A DNA stretch of 64,000 bases from Antricoccus suffuscus (GTDB taxonomy: Bacteria > Actinomycetota > Actinomycetes > Mycobacteriales > Antricoccaceae): positions 1 through 64,000 of the forward strand of contig NZ_PVUE01000005.1 of assembly GCF_003003235.1 (NCBI RefSeq), written 5' to 3'. This document shows positions 29,015-38,113 of the stretch, in pieces. Positions within the stretch are counted from its first letter, which is position 1, and each line of letters opens with the position of its first letter. The notes under the pieces were generated by a model. It was not told where the DNA came from. It worked only from the letters and a program-made list of their open reading frames with translations, and made no database searches. The position numbers and the translations under genes are program-made.

Positions 29015-29782
29015 CTAGTTGAGCAGCAGGCCGCCGTCGACCGGCAGGCTCACGCCCGTGATGTACGACGCCGCGTCGGACGCTAGAAAAATCGCCGCGT
29101 TGACCAGTTCGGAGGACTCACCGAGACGGCCGGCCGGCGCGCGGTCGGCGACCCGCTTCAGGAAGTCCGCGTCTTGCGCGTCGGTCATCTCGGAAGGGAA
29201 GTAGCCGGGCTGGATCGCGTTGACGCGGATCCCCTTGCGCCCGGTCAGCTGCACCGCGAGGTCGCGCGCTAACCCGATGACGGCCGCCTTGCTCGCGGTG
29301 TAGGCGCCCTGCGGCAGTCCGGTCGAGGTAGTCGCGAGCACGCTGGAAATGTTGATGATGTTGCTGCCCGGCTTCATCCGGCGGGCCGCCGACTGCGACA
29401 TCCAATAGGTGCCGTTGAGGTTGATGTCGATGACCTGCCGGAAGTCCTCGGGCTTCTCGCGGGTCATCGGGTTCGCCGTACCGATCCCGGCATTGTTGAT
29501 GAGTACGTCGAGGCGGCCGAACTCCTCGATCGCGGCCTCGGCCAGCCGTTCGCAATCTTCTGGGCTGCTGACATCAGCCTGCACTGGCAAGCACCGCCGG
29601 CCCAGCTTTTCGACCGCGGCAGCGGTCTGCTCCAACCGATCCATTCGTCGCCCGCTCACTACTAGGTCCGCGCCCTGACCGGCGAATCCCTCGGCCATCG
29701 CCGCGCCAAGCCCCGACGAGCCGCCGGTAATCAGGACGACCTTGCCGTCGAAGCGGGTCTGGTCGGTAAACGAAGCGCTCAT
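29015..29782 (-). CDS. Short-chain dehydrogenase/reductase
   Basis: An NAD(P)-dependent classical SDR of 255 residues. The cofactor motif TGGSSGLG is near residue 20, NNAG marks the central strand, and the catalytic Ser and YTASK (Tyr and Lys) follow. The C-terminal ASYITGVSLPVDGG segment is standard. The basic residues following the Rossmann strand (SGRRMDR) favour NADP(H). The substrate cannot be assigned. AGAGGA precedes the start. It shares orientation with the MFS gene to its right. Confidence 0.93.
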   Translation of the reverse strand: MSASFTDQTRFDGKVVLITGGSSGLGAAMAEGFAGQGADLVVSGRRMDRLEQTAAAVEKLGRRCLPVQADVSSPEDCERLAEAAIEEFGRLDVLINNAGIGTANPMTREKPEDFRQVIDINLNGTYWMSQSAARRMKPGSNIINISSVLATTSTGLPQGAYTASKAAVIGLARDLAVQLTGRKGIRVNAIQPGYFPSEMTDAQDADFLKRVADRAPAGRLGESSELVNAAIFLASDAASYITGVSLPVDGGLLLN

Positions 29783-29824
29783 GGAGTCCTCTTCTATCGG
29801 AAGGCGTGCGGGCTTCCCAGCAGC

Positions 29825-31441
29825 CTAGACAACGCCGCCGCGCTCGCGACGCGCACTGCCGGTCCCCGAGTCGCCCTCGTTTATCGGGTCACCATCTGTC
29901 GTCTCGTCGATCGTCGTTCGCAGCAACTGTTCGCGCATGTTCAGCACGCAGATCAACGATATGACTGCCATCGCGGCCATGAGCCAGAAGATGTGTCCGG
30001 TCGCCAGGCCATACGAGTCGCGGACGACTGCGCGCATACCTGCCGGCATCGTGCCAACATCGCCAAGTGACCCGAGTAGAGCATCGGCAGTCGGGTGAGC
30101 GCCGGGCAGCGTGGCAAGCCCGTCGGCGAGAACCGCGCCAAGGCGGTTGTTGAGCATGACGCCGAGTATGGCGACACCCGCGCCGCCGCCGAATGACCGG
30201 AAAAAGCCGACGAGCGCCGTTGCGGCGCCAAGGTCCGCCGTCGGCACGCTGTTTTGAACCGCGAGAACCGTGTTTTGCGAAGTCATTCCCAGCGCCATGC
30301 CGAGCAGCCAGATCCACACACCGACCAGCCATATCGGAGTCTGTGAAGTTAGGAAGATCATGCCGACGCTGGCGACCGTCATGAGCGCCATGCCCGTGAC
30401 CAGCCACAACTTCCAGCGACCGGTCCTTGTCACCCGGTATCCACTGTATGTCGACAGCGCGACCAGCCCGATGATCATCGGTAACGTAAGCAGACCGGAC
30501 TCAGTGGCGGTGTGGCCGCGCGCGACCTGGAAGTACTGGCCGAGAAACGGCGGCAGGCCGAACGTCATGAGCCCGACGTTGATACTCAGCACAATCGCCA
30601 TCAGCATGGTGCGATTCGCGAATAGGTTCAGCGGAATCAGCGGTACGGCGACGCGCAGTTCATAAAGGACGAATACCACCAGCGCGATCGCTGATGGGAC
30701 GACAAGTGCCGCCGACGGCAGCGACATCCACGGGAAGTCCCGTCCGGCAATCGTGACCCAGACCATGAATCCGCTGATCGCTGCGCTGAGCAGCGCCGCG
30801 CCGATGATGTCGATCTTGACCTTGCCCGCGGTCACGGCCGGCAGCGTGAGGTTGCGATACACGAGCACCATCGACACGATCGCGATTGGTACGACGATGA
30901 AGAAACACCAGTGCCAGCCCAGCCACGGGGTGTCTACGATGACCCCACCGACCAGCGGCCCTGCGACGGTCCCGACGCCGAACGCCGACCCGATGTAGCC
31001 GGAGTATTTCCCGCGCTCGCGGGGGCTGACGATCGCCGCCATCACGATCTGGCCCATCGCTTGGAGACCGGCGTGACCGATCCCTTGGAGCCCACGCGCG
31101 AACAGTAACCATGTCACGCTTCCAGATATGCCGCACAGCATCGAGCCCACAACGTAGATTCCGACCCCGGCAAGCAGGAGAGTCTTCTTGTTGTAAACGT
31201 CGGAAATTTTTCCCCACACCGGCGTCACGGCCGTCGACACCAGAAGGGTGATAGCCACGATCCAGGTGTATTGGCTCTGGCTACCGTGCAGTTCGCGGAT
31301 GATCACCGGGAGCGCGTTGGCGATAATAGTGCCCGACATGATGCCGACGAACAGCGACAGAACGATCCCGGTCATCGTGAAGTTGATGGCCCGGCGCGAC
31401 ATCAACGGCTGACGGCCCTGGTCGCTGAGCTGATCGGTCAT
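29825..31441 (-). CDS. MFS drug:H+ antiporter, DHA2 (EmrB/QacA-type)
   Basis: An inner-membrane efflux transporter of 538 residues with about 14 hydrophobic segments, the DHA2 hallmark. TAVTPVWGKISDVYNKK is the motif-A loop, and GPLVGGVIVDTPWLGWHWCFFI is the motif-C region with the DHA2 W-R/H-x-CF loop. An ATG start is preferred over the adjacent TTG. Two near-identical operator-like sites lie in the intergenic region shared with the thiolase-like gene, suggesting ligand-responsive control. Confidence 0.93.
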   Translation of the reverse strand: MTDQLSDQGRQPLMSRRAINFTMTGIVLSLFVGIMSGTIIANALPVIIRELHGSQSQYTWIVAITLLVSTAVTPVWGKISDVYNKKTLLLAGVGIYVVGSMLCGISGSVTWLLFARGLQGIGHAGLQAMGQIVMAAIVSPRERGKYSGYIGSAFGVGTVAGPLVGGVIVDTPWLGWHWCFFIVVPIAIVSMVLVYRNLTLPAVTAGKVKIDIIGAALLSAAISGFMVWVTIAGRDFPWMSLPSAALVVPSAIALVVFVLYELRVAVPLIPLNLFANRTMLMAIVLSINVGLMTFGLPPFLGQYFQVARGHTATESGLLTLPMIIGLVALSTYSGYRVTRTGRWKLWLVTGMALMTVASVGMIFLTSQTPIWLVGVWIWLLGMALGMTSQNTVLAVQNSVPTADLGAATALVGFFRSFGGGAGVAILGVMLNNRLGAVLADGLATLPGAHPTADALLGSLGDVGTMPAGMRAVVRDSYGLATGHIFWLMAAMAVISLICVLNMREQLLRTTIDETTDGDPINEGDSGTGSARRERGGVV

Positions 31442-31468
31442 CAATTCCCTATGTTCGCCGAAGAGTGC

Positions 31469-31487
31469 TTAGCGATGTTAACGAGTA
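31469..31487. promoter_or_regulatory. Operator-like site A (TTAGC-N3-GTTAAC type)
   Basis: TTAGCGATGTTAACGAGTA shares 16 of 19 bases with site B at 31544-31562 in the same orientation. It lies 27 nt upstream of the MFS start, a position where a bound repressor could block transcription or initiation. The regulator is unknown. Confidence 0.45.
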
Positions 31488-31543
31488 TGCCGCGGGGCGG
31501 CCCTCACCGGCTGCCCAGGGATGGGCACGGGGCCAACGTGTCT

Positions 31544-31562
31544 TTAGCAACGTTAACTAGTA
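31544..31562. promoter_or_regulatory. Operator-like site B
   Basis: TTAGCAACGTTAACTAGTA is the second copy, 75 bp from site A. It lies in the divergent promoter of the MFS and thiolase-like genes and could control both. It is followed by ACTTTGTAT-type A+T-rich promoter sequence. Confidence 0.45.
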
Positions 31563-31683
31563 CCGCGTTCTACTTTGTATGCGGATCCGTTAATGTGACG
31601 AGCAGAGGTAATCCGGCCTCACGCACACCGCTGGGCGACGCGGACACCGCGCCAGCACAAACGCGAATCGGAGTTTCCGAATA

Positions 31684-32841
31684 ATGACAGCTAAGTACTC
31701 AGCCGTTCTGGTTGGCGCTTACGAACACCCGGGTCGTCACCTGCCCGACACCTCACATGCCCAGATCCACGCCGAAGTTGCGCTCGGCGCGGTCGCCGAT
31801 GCAGGACTGACACTTGCCGATGTCGACGGCTACTTCTGCTCCGGCGACGCCCCCGGCTTCGGCGGGCTCACGATGGCCAACTACATGGGCCTGAAGCTCT
31901 CTTACCTGGACACGACCGAGATGGGCGGGTCGTCGTACGTCGCCCATGTGGGGCACGCTGCTGCCGCCATCGCGGCCGGCAAATGCAAGGTTGCGCTGAT
32001 TACCCTCGGCGGTAAACCGCGCACCGGGCCGGCGTGGTCCCGCCCGAAGAACGCGCCCGAATACCCGTTCGAGGACATCTACGGCCTGACGACACCGGGT
32101 GGCTACGCCCTCGCCGCGCAGCGCCACATGGCCGAGTTCGGCACGACAAGCGAGCAACTGGCCGCGATCAAGGTCGCCGCGTCGAAGCACGCGAAGCACA
32201 ACCCCAATGCGTTCCTGCCCAAGGAAGTCACTGTCGAAGAGGTACTTGAGTCCCCCATGGTCAGCGATCCGCTGCACCGTTTGGACTGCTGCGTCGTCAC
32301 CGACGGCGGAGGCGCGCTCGTGTTGGTGCACAAAGATGTCGCGAAGGATCTGAAGCGCCAGTCGGTGTCGATCCTCGGGCATGGCGAGACGATCAAGCAC
32401 ACCGGCAGCGGCAATCTCGACCTCACCTTCACCGGTGCTCGCTGGTCCGGTCCGCGCGCGTTCGAAGAGGCCGGCATCAAGCACGCCGACATCAACTACG
32501 CGTCGATTTACGACTCCTTCACGATCACCGTCCTCGAGACGATCGAAGACCTCGGGTTCTGCGAAAAGGGCAAGGGCGGTGAGTGGGTCCTCGACGGCGC
32601 GCTTGAGGCGCCGTTCGGCAAGCTGCCGTTCAACACCGACGGTGGCGGCCTCTGCAACAACCACCCCACCAACCGTGGCGGCATCACCAAGGTCATCGAA
32701 GCGATGCGCCAGCTGCGCGGCGAAGCCAACGCGCCCGTACAGGTACCGGACTGCGAGATTGCCCTGGTGCACGGCACCGGCGGCTCGATCGGCAACCGCA
32801 TGGGTAGCGCGACTCTTATTCTCGGAAGGGAATCAGCATGA
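31684..32841 (+). CDS. Thiolase-like (SCP-x/Ltp-type) protein
   Basis: A 385-residue thiolase-superfamily protein. DVDGYFCSGDAPGFGGLTMANYMG and the GGSSYVAHVGHAAAAI segment occupy the position where true thiolases carry the nucleophilic Cys, but here there is Ser-Ser and no Cys. NNHPTNRGG and LVHGTGGSIGN near the C-terminus are kept. Members like this, paired with a DUF35 protein, include the retro-aldolase Ltp2 of steroid side-chain breakdown; an acyl-CoA aldolase or cleavage function is inferred. It overlaps the DUF35 gene by four bases (ATGA). Confidence 0.85.
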   Translation: MTAKYSAVLVGAYEHPGRHLPDTSHAQIHAEVALGAVADAGLTLADVDGYFCSGDAPGFGGLTMANYMGLKLSYLDTTEMGGSSYVAHVGHAAAAIAAGKCKVALITLGGKPRTGPAWSRPKNAPEYPFEDIYGLTTPGGYALAAQRHMAEFGTTSEQLAAIKVAASKHAKHNPNAFLPKEVTVEEVLESPMVSDPLHRLDCCVVTDGGGALVLVHKDVAKDLKRQSVSILGHGETIKHTGSGNLDLTFTGARWSGPRAFEEAGIKHADINYASIYDSFTITVLETIEDLGFCEKGKGGEWVLDGALEAPFGKLPFNTDGGGLCNNHPTNRGGITKVIEAMRQLRGEANAPVQVPDCEIALVHGTGGSIGNRMGSATLILGRESA

Positions 32842-33251
32842 CCGAAACAACATTGCCTAACCCCGTCCCGCCGATTACTCCGGATACGACGGAGTTCTGG
32901 GAAGCCACGAAGCGCGGCGAGCTGCTGCTGCAGCGCTGCACCAGCTGCCAGAGCGTCATCTGGTACCCACGCATGATGTGCCCCGAATGCTCCGGTACGT
33001 CGCTCGAGTGGTTCACCGGCAGCGGCAAGGGCGAGATCTACAGCTGGACGAAGACCCGCAAGGGCCTCGGCGACTATGCGAAGGCCGGCCCATTCATCCT
33101 CGCCTACGTGCAGCTCGAAGAAGGCCCGAAGGTAATGACCAACATCGTTGACTGGACCGACGAGGACCTTGTCATCGGTAAGCCGGTGGAGGTCGCCTTC
33201 ACCCCGACCGAGGACGGTACGGCGCTACCCCGCTTCCGCCCCGCTAAGTAG
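32838..33251 (+). CDS. DUF35 OB-fold protein with zinc ribbon
   Basis: A 137-residue acyl-CoA-associated protein. A helical N-terminus is followed by the rubredoxin-like zinc ribbon CTSCQS...CPECSG (two CxxC pairs) and an OB-fold domain (GEIYSWTKTRKG... FILAYVQLEEGPKVMTNIVD). DUF35 proteins form complexes with thiolase-like enzymes and present CoA thioester substrates. Overlap with the thiolase-like gene supports a two-subunit enzyme. Confidence 0.92.
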   Translation: MTETTLPNPVPPITPDTTEFWEATKRGELLLQRCTSCQSVIWYPRMMCPECSGTSLEWFTGSGKGEIYSWTKTRKGLGDYAKAGPFILAYVQLEEGPKVMTNIVDWTDEDLVIGKPVEVAFTPTEDGTALPRFRPAK

Positions 33252-33273
33252 CACTCTTCTTGCACAACGTCAT

Positions 33274-33303
33274 ACGCCCCGGTCGCTGTAGCGAACGGGG
33301 CGT
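33274..33303 (+). terminator. Intrinsic terminator after the DUF35 gene
   Basis: ACGCCCCG and CGGGGCGT flank TCGC-TGTA-GCGA, giving a stem of about 12 bp with one mismatch and a TGTA loop. It is followed by the T-rich TTTGGCGTTGTTTGG. It sits between convergent genes. Confidence 0.75.
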
Positions 33304-33334
33304 TTGGCGTTGTTTGGAGTTCAGATGAGTTGAG

Positions 33335-34525
33335 CTACCAAGCGACGGGGAGGCTTTCGATCCCGAAGACGATGGAGAACATCCGAAACTCGGTCTCGTC
33401 GATCGGTCCTTGGTGCTGCAGCGTTGGGAACCGCTTGAACAATGCCGGCAGTGCCTGGCGAAGTTCCATCCGCCCCAGTTCCGCGCCAATACAGCGGTGA
33501 ATTCCGTAGCTGAAGGCGAGGTGGGACATCGACCCACGCTCCGGCACGAACTCGTCCATGTTGGCGCCGAGCGACTCGTCCCGATTTGCCGCGACAAGGG
33601 AGCCGATCACGAGCTCGCCGGCCTTGATCTGCTGGCCGCCGAGCACGAGGTCCTCCTTCGCGAGCCGAGGAAACGGCACCTGTACGACGGTCAGGTAACG
33701 AAGCAGTTCGTCCACAATGTCCGAGACCTGCTTGTCGTCACCGTCACGCATCAGGGCGACGTGATCGGGGTTCTTCATCAGCACGTGCGCGGCGAGGGAG
33801 ATCATCGAGGCCGTGGTCTCGTGCCCTCCGGTCAGGATGCCGTCCGCGAGGCCGGCGAGCTCGACGTCGGTGATTGCGTCGCCGTGTTCGGCGATGATCT
33901 GGCCGATCAGCCCGTCATTGGGGTTCTGACGAATCTTCGCCACGACCCCGCCCATGTACTTCAGTGACTCGCCGATCTCGCCGAGCGAGTCGGAGAAGTC
34001 ACCGGTGAAGTTAAACCGGTCCTGACTGTGCTTCTGGAACTCATCGCGTTCCTCATACGGGACGCCGAGCAGATCGCAGATGACGAGCGCCGGAATCGGC
34101 ATGGCGTAATGCTCGACCAGGTCGGCGCCCTGGCCAGCCTTCTCAACCTCGTCGAGCTGCGCGGCGACGATCGCGTCGATCTTCGGCACCAACCGCCGCA
34201 GACGACGCATCGTGAACTCCGGCGTCAGGATCTTACGCAGCCGCGAGTGGTCGGGCGGGTCGATCATGCCCAGACCGCCGGGATCCTGCTGCAGGAGCAT
34301 CTGCAACTCGCCGGCCTCGGTCACCTTGCTGAAGTCGTTACTGAACCGCGCGTGATCGCCCAAGAACGCCTTGACGTCGTCGTACCGCGTCACCAGCCAC
34401 ACCTTGACCCCGATCCCCGGGATCTCGAGCTGGACGATCGGCTGCTCGGACCGCAGCGCCCCCAGCTCCTCGACAGGGTTGACCCCGTCGCGCAACAACG
34501 GCATGACGAACGGGACTTCGCTCAT
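33335..34525 (-). CDS. Cytochrome P450
   Basis: A soluble bacterial P450 of 396 residues. The I-helix oxygen-activation motif is GGHETT, the K-helix ExxR is ELLR, and the heme-ligand loop is FSYGIHRCIG with the proximal Cys. Length and lack of a membrane anchor fit class I P450s needing ferredoxin and ferredoxin reductase, neither of which is adjacent. The ATG of MSEVPFV is chosen. It lies among lipid-catabolism genes, downstream of a FadD-type ligase on the same strand, so it may hydroxylate a hydrophobic substrate. Confidence 0.94.
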   Translation of the reverse strand: MSEVPFVMPLLRDGVNPVEELGALRSEQPIVQLEIPGIGVKVWLVTRYDDVKAFLGDHARFSNDFSKVTEAGELQMLLQQDPGGLGMIDPPDHSRLRKILTPEFTMRRLRRLVPKIDAIVAAQLDEVEKAGQGADLVEHYAMPIPALVICDLLGVPYEERDEFQKHSQDRFNFTGDFSDSLGEIGESLKYMGGVVAKIRQNPNDGLIGQIIAEHGDAITDVELAGLADGILTGGHETTASMISLAAHVLMKNPDHVALMRDGDDKQVSDIVDELLRYLTVVQVPFPRLAKEDLVLGGQQIKAGELVIGSLVAANRDESLGANMDEFVPERGSMSHLAFSYGIHRCIGAELGRMELRQALPALFKRFPTLQHQGPIDETEFRMFSIVFGIESLPVAW

Positions 34526-34638
34526 GTACTTCGACCTCACGTGTTGAAATCAGATTTGCTCAGTTAGCAGGCTCGACGATATCGCGATTCCGATCTGCAG
34601 CGGTGCAGCGACCGACGTAGTACGCCGCGGCTGAGCGG

Positions 34639-36171
34639 CTATGACGCGATTTCGGGGTCGGCGGCGGCGTTATCCCGAAGCACCCGCTTGAGCAGCTTGC
34701 CCGAACCGTTGCGCGGCAGCTCGTCAACGAAGATGACCTTCTTGGGCACCTTGAACTTGGCGAGCGTCTTACGGCTGTGCTCGATGAGCTCTTCAGAGGT
34801 CACGTCGCCCTTCTTCACCACGAAGGCGGACACGATTTCAATCCATTTCTCATCCGGCAGCGCGACAACCGCGACCTCGGCAACGGACGGGTGCGTATAG
34901 AGCGCGTCCTCGACGTCGCGAGAGGCGACAAGGATGCCGCCGGTGTTGATGACATCCTTGATCCGGTCCACGACGGTGATGTATCCCTCGTCGTCCATCT
35001 TGGCCAGGTCGCCGGAGTGGAACCAACCGCCTCGGAATGCTTCCTCGGTGGCCTCTGGGTTATCCCAATAGCCCTCGCATAGCTGCGGCGAGCGGTAGAC
35101 GACTTCGCCGGACTCGCCGACCGGTACGTCGTTCATGTCCTCATCGACGACGCGCATCTCGACGAACAGCACCGGCCGCCCACACGATTCCGGCCGGTCC
35201 GCGTGCTCTTCGGGACGCAGCACCGTCGTCAAAGGCCCCACCTCGGACTGACCGAAACAGTTGTAAAAGCCCAGTCCTGGCAGCGCTTTTTGCAGTCGCT
35301 GAGTCACCGGTACCGGCATGATCGACGCACCGTAGCAAGCCCTGCTCAGTGAAGTCAGGTCGAATTTGTCGAAGTCCGGATGGTTGGACAGCGGCACCCA
35401 CACGGTCGGCGCCAGGAACAGTGTGTCGATCTTGTCCGCCTCGATCCGACGCAAAATCTCTGGGATGACGGGGACCTGCATAAGGTGGATCGTGGCGCCA
35501 ATCGCAAGGTTAGGCAGGAAGAAACAGTGCATGCCCGCCGAGTGGTACATGGGCATCGGGATCAGGGTGCGGTCATTGGGCTTTAGATCCAGGGCGTCAA
35601 TGCACGACGCGTAGTGGTGCACCAACGCCCGCTGGGTCATGATCGAACCCTTCGGTCGCGACGTCGTACCGGATGTATAGAGCAACTGCGCGACGTCGGT
35701 ATCTGCGATGTCGTAGTCCACCGCCGGTACCTCACCGTTGCGCGCCGCCTCGAGAATCGAGTCAGGGCCCGTCGTCATCGAATGACGAATCGTGGGAGCC
35801 TCGTCGAGCGCATCGACGTACTCAGCCAGATGATCGTCGACGAAGATCGCTGTCGATCCCGACTGGTCGATCAGGTAGGACAGTTCCCCGCCGGTCAGCG
35901 CATAGTTGATGGGCACATGGATCAGGCCGGCGCGCGTACATGCGAGGAAGAGAATGCCGTAGGCGTCGGAGTTTTGGCCGTACGCCGCAACGCGATCCCC
36001 TTTTTCGAGCCCGAGGTCGCGGAGATATTTCGCGGCGCGCGAGACCGCGTCGTCGTACTCCCGGTAGGTCCAGCTACGGTCCTCGAACGTCACCGCTAAG
36101 TTGTCCGGTGCTTTGCGTGCACTTCTGGTTAGTACGTCGCTGATGGTGCTGCTGCGGACTCGTGATGACAT
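34639..36171 (-). CDS. FadD-type acyl-CoA synthetase (AMP-forming)
   Basis: This enzyme activates a carboxylic acid to its CoA thioester via an acyl-adenylate. At 510 residues it is normal length. LLYTSGTTSRPKGSIMT is the P-loop-like motif A3, NCFGQSEVGP is A5, GGWFHSGDLAKMDDEGY is A7, and the catalytic Lys lies in PRNGSGKLLKR at the end. The hinge reads VDRIKDVINTGGILVASRDVE. Its substrate is unknown; a MFS importer lies upstream and a P450 downstream on the same strand. Confidence 0.93.
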   Translation of the reverse strand: MSSRVRSSTISDVLTRSARKAPDNLAVTFEDRSWTYREYDDAVSRAAKYLRDLGLEKGDRVAAYGQNSDAYGILFLACTRAGLIHVPINYALTGGELSYLIDQSGSTAIFVDDHLAEYVDALDEAPTIRHSMTTGPDSILEAARNGEVPAVDYDIADTDVAQLLYTSGTTSRPKGSIMTQRALVHHYASCIDALDLKPNDRTLIPMPMYHSAGMHCFFLPNLAIGATIHLMQVPVIPEILRRIEADKIDTLFLAPTVWVPLSNHPDFDKFDLTSLSRACYGASIMPVPVTQRLQKALPGLGFYNCFGQSEVGPLTTVLRPEEHADRPESCGRPVLFVEMRVVDEDMNDVPVGESGEVVYRSPQLCEGYWDNPEATEEAFRGGWFHSGDLAKMDDEGYITVVDRIKDVINTGGILVASRDVEDALYTHPSVAEVAVVALPDEKWIEIVSAFVVKKGDVTSEELIEHSRKTLAKFKVPKKVIFVDELPRNGSGKLLKRVLRDNAAADPEIAS

Positions 36172-36246
36172 GCCAAACCCCTTCTTCCCCTAGATGAAGC
36201 CAAGGTTATACGCACGCTCATCGAGCACACCGCAGTATCGACTCTC

Positions 36247-37494
36247 CTAATCGCCGACGGACTGCTTGCGAGTCGCGAATTTCGACCCGCCGAAGACGGC
36301 CTGGGTGAAGACGACGGCAACAAGTGCCGCAAGGGCAAGACCGAGAAGGCCAATCCGATAGTTCCCGGTCGAGGTATACAGAGCACCCATTTCCAGCGGC
36401 GGCACGAACCCTCCGAGACCGCCGGCCGCACCGACGACTCCGGTGACCGCACCAACCCGATCGCTCGGCACGAGCGCGGCGACTAAGGCGAAGACCGCGC
36501 CGGACGCGGCGCCTAGGCAGACGGCCATGACCAGGAAAACGACGGAGCCGATCGGTATCAGAGTGGGCAGAATGTGCGGATGGAAGGACGCACCCAACGC
36601 CGTAATCGCCACGCCCGAATAGCAGACGAGCAGGGTGCCGATCGGCGTCCACTTGTCTGATAGCCAGCCGCCGATCGGCCGGCACGCGACCGCGACGATG
36701 ATGAAGACCGCGGTTCGCATTGCCGCGCCGGACTGGTCGATCCCATACGAGTTGACGAGAAATGTCGGCATATATACGCCGAATGCGACGTAGCCGCCAA
36801 ACGCTACGGTGTAGAGAAACGACAGTTGCAGAGTCACCGGCTGCCGAAACGTCGTCCAGAAGCGACCGAGCATCGTCCCTTCCTGCCGGGCTGGGGGTTT
36901 CGCGTCCCGGAGGAAGATCGCGCCCACGACGGCGTATACCGCCAGCACGATCGCTACGACGACGAACGGCGCCTTCGTGTTGAACGCCTCGGCGAGCGGG
37001 TTGGTAGTGAACGCGGCAACAGCCGTGCCACCCATCCCGATGCCGAAGATGCCGATCGCGGTGCCCCGCCGCTCGGGCGGATACCACGCGTTGACCAACG
37101 GCACGCCGATCGCAAAGACCGTGCCTCCCAGGCCCAGTAAGAATCCGAATACCAGAAGGAGCGGGTACGACGTACCCATGAAGCCGACCAGCAGCACCGG
37201 CACGATGGTGAGCGCGCTGATGAGCGGAAACATCGTGCGTGCGCCGTATCGGTCGGTGAGTGCCCCGACAGGAATCCGGCCAAGTGAGCCGACGAGCACC
37301 GGTACGGCCACGAGGATCGATGTCTCGAACGCGCCGAGCTGGAACTTGGCGGCGTAACTAGGCGCCAGCGGACTGATCAACCCCCACGCCCAGAAGCCCG
37401 CGAGGAATCCGACGAGCGCGAGGCCCAGCATTATTGTGCGGGTGTTTGCGGCAGGAGGTAGGCCACCTGCACTTGAGCTCGCAGTCACAGGCAA
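36247..37494 (-). CDS. MFS transporter, NarK/NNP nitrate-nitrite-type
   Basis: A 12-helix MFS protein of 415 residues. FWAWGLISPLAPSYAAKF, GRIPVGALTDRYG and RPIGGWLSDK match the NNP family, including the two Arg residues that bind nitrate in NarK. The second nitrate signature is GAAGGLGGF. The first is altered (GIGMGGT, lacking the usual Asn). With no nitrate reductase nearby and a FadD ligase downstream, nitrate as substrate is likely but not certain. Confidence 0.8.
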   Translation of the reverse strand: MPVTASSSAGGLPPAANTRTIMLGLALVGFLAGFWAWGLISPLAPSYAAKFQLGAFETSILVAVPVLVGSLGRIPVGALTDRYGARTMFPLISALTIVPVLLVGFMGTSYPLLLVFGFLLGLGGTVFAIGVPLVNAWYPPERRGTAIGIFGIGMGGTAVAAFTTNPLAEAFNTKAPFVVVAIVLAVYAVVGAIFLRDAKPPARQEGTMLGRFWTTFRQPVTLQLSFLYTVAFGGYVAFGVYMPTFLVNSYGIDQSGAAMRTAVFIIVAVACRPIGGWLSDKWTPIGTLLVCYSGVAITALGASFHPHILPTLIPIGSVVFLVMAVCLGAASGAVFALVAALVPSDRVGAVTGVVGAAGGLGGFVPPLEMGALYTSTGNYRIGLLGLALAALVAVVFTQAVFGGSKFATRKQSVGD

Positions 37495-37527
37495 ACCGTC
37501 CTTGCATCGCAGGGCGTCATTGTCTTA

Positions 37528-37540
37528 CTACTTAAGGTAG
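37528..37540. promoter_or_regulatory. Short palindrome in a divergent promoter
   Basis: CTACTTAAGGTAG is a near-perfect 13-nt palindrome between the NNP-type transporter and the SRPBCC gene. It is surrounded by A+T-rich sequence suited to a promoter. It may be an operator; no cognate regulator is adjacent. Confidence 0.3.
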
Positions 37541-37606
37541 AAAATAACAGCAGCGGCCGGTATGCACAACGCCCCTCGACGGCACACAGCATGAGTCACT
37601 ACCGTT

Positions 37607-38080
37607 ATGGGCATGGACCCTGCGAAGCGACTGAGCATCACCGTTGTCACCGACGCGGCGATCCCTCTCCTCTTCGACTTCCTGACGTATCCCGCCAACC
37701 ACGTGCGCATCGACGGGTCTCGGACGCTGCACGCATTGACCGGTACGGCGCGGATCACCAAGGTCGGCGACGTCTTCGGCATGAAAGTAGAGTTTCCGGA
37801 CGGTCCGGCGTACGAGGTCGTCAACCACGTCGTCGCGTTCACACCGGACGTGGAGATCGCCTGGATGCCCGCCCGGCCCGGCGAAGCGCCGATCGGCGTG
37901 CGCTGGGACTGGCAGTTCGATGTGGGCCCTAAGCGCGAAACCCAGATCACCCAGACCTGCGACTGGTCCCGCGTCACCGACGAGGCATATCTCGCCAGCC
38001 GGACACTGCCGCGGGTGAGCGAGCATCAGATGCGCCGGTCCGTCGCGACGCTGATCACCCACGCAAGTAGCAAGTCCTAG
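37607..38080 (+). CDS. SRPBCC (polyketide cyclase/START-like) family protein
   Basis: A 157-residue single-domain protein with the SRPBCC layout: LSITVVTDAAIPLLFDFLTYPANH at the start (helix-grip entry), a VGDVFGMKVEFPDGPAYEVVNHVVAF strand region, and a C-terminal helix (SEHQMRRSVATLI). Members bind hydrophobic ligands; no function can be assigned. The FAH-family gene begins 34 nt downstream and may be co-transcribed. Confidence 0.8.
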   Translation: MGMDPAKRLSITVVTDAAIPLLFDFLTYPANHVRIDGSRTLHALTGTARITKVGDVFGMKVEFPDGPAYEVVNHVVAFTPDVEIAWMPARPGEAPIGVRWDWQFDVGPKRETQITQTCDWSRVTDEAYLASRTLPRVSEHQMRRSVATLITHASSKS

Positions 38081-38113
38081 ATTCAACCCACCCAGTCATT
38101 TCGGAGGATTGAT

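Noticed and set aside
31753-32772. Long open frame on the opposite strand of the thiolase-like gene (339 codons)
   Set aside because: The plus strand carries clear thiolase motifs and an ATGA junction with DUF35. The antisense frame is a by-product of high G+C codon usage.
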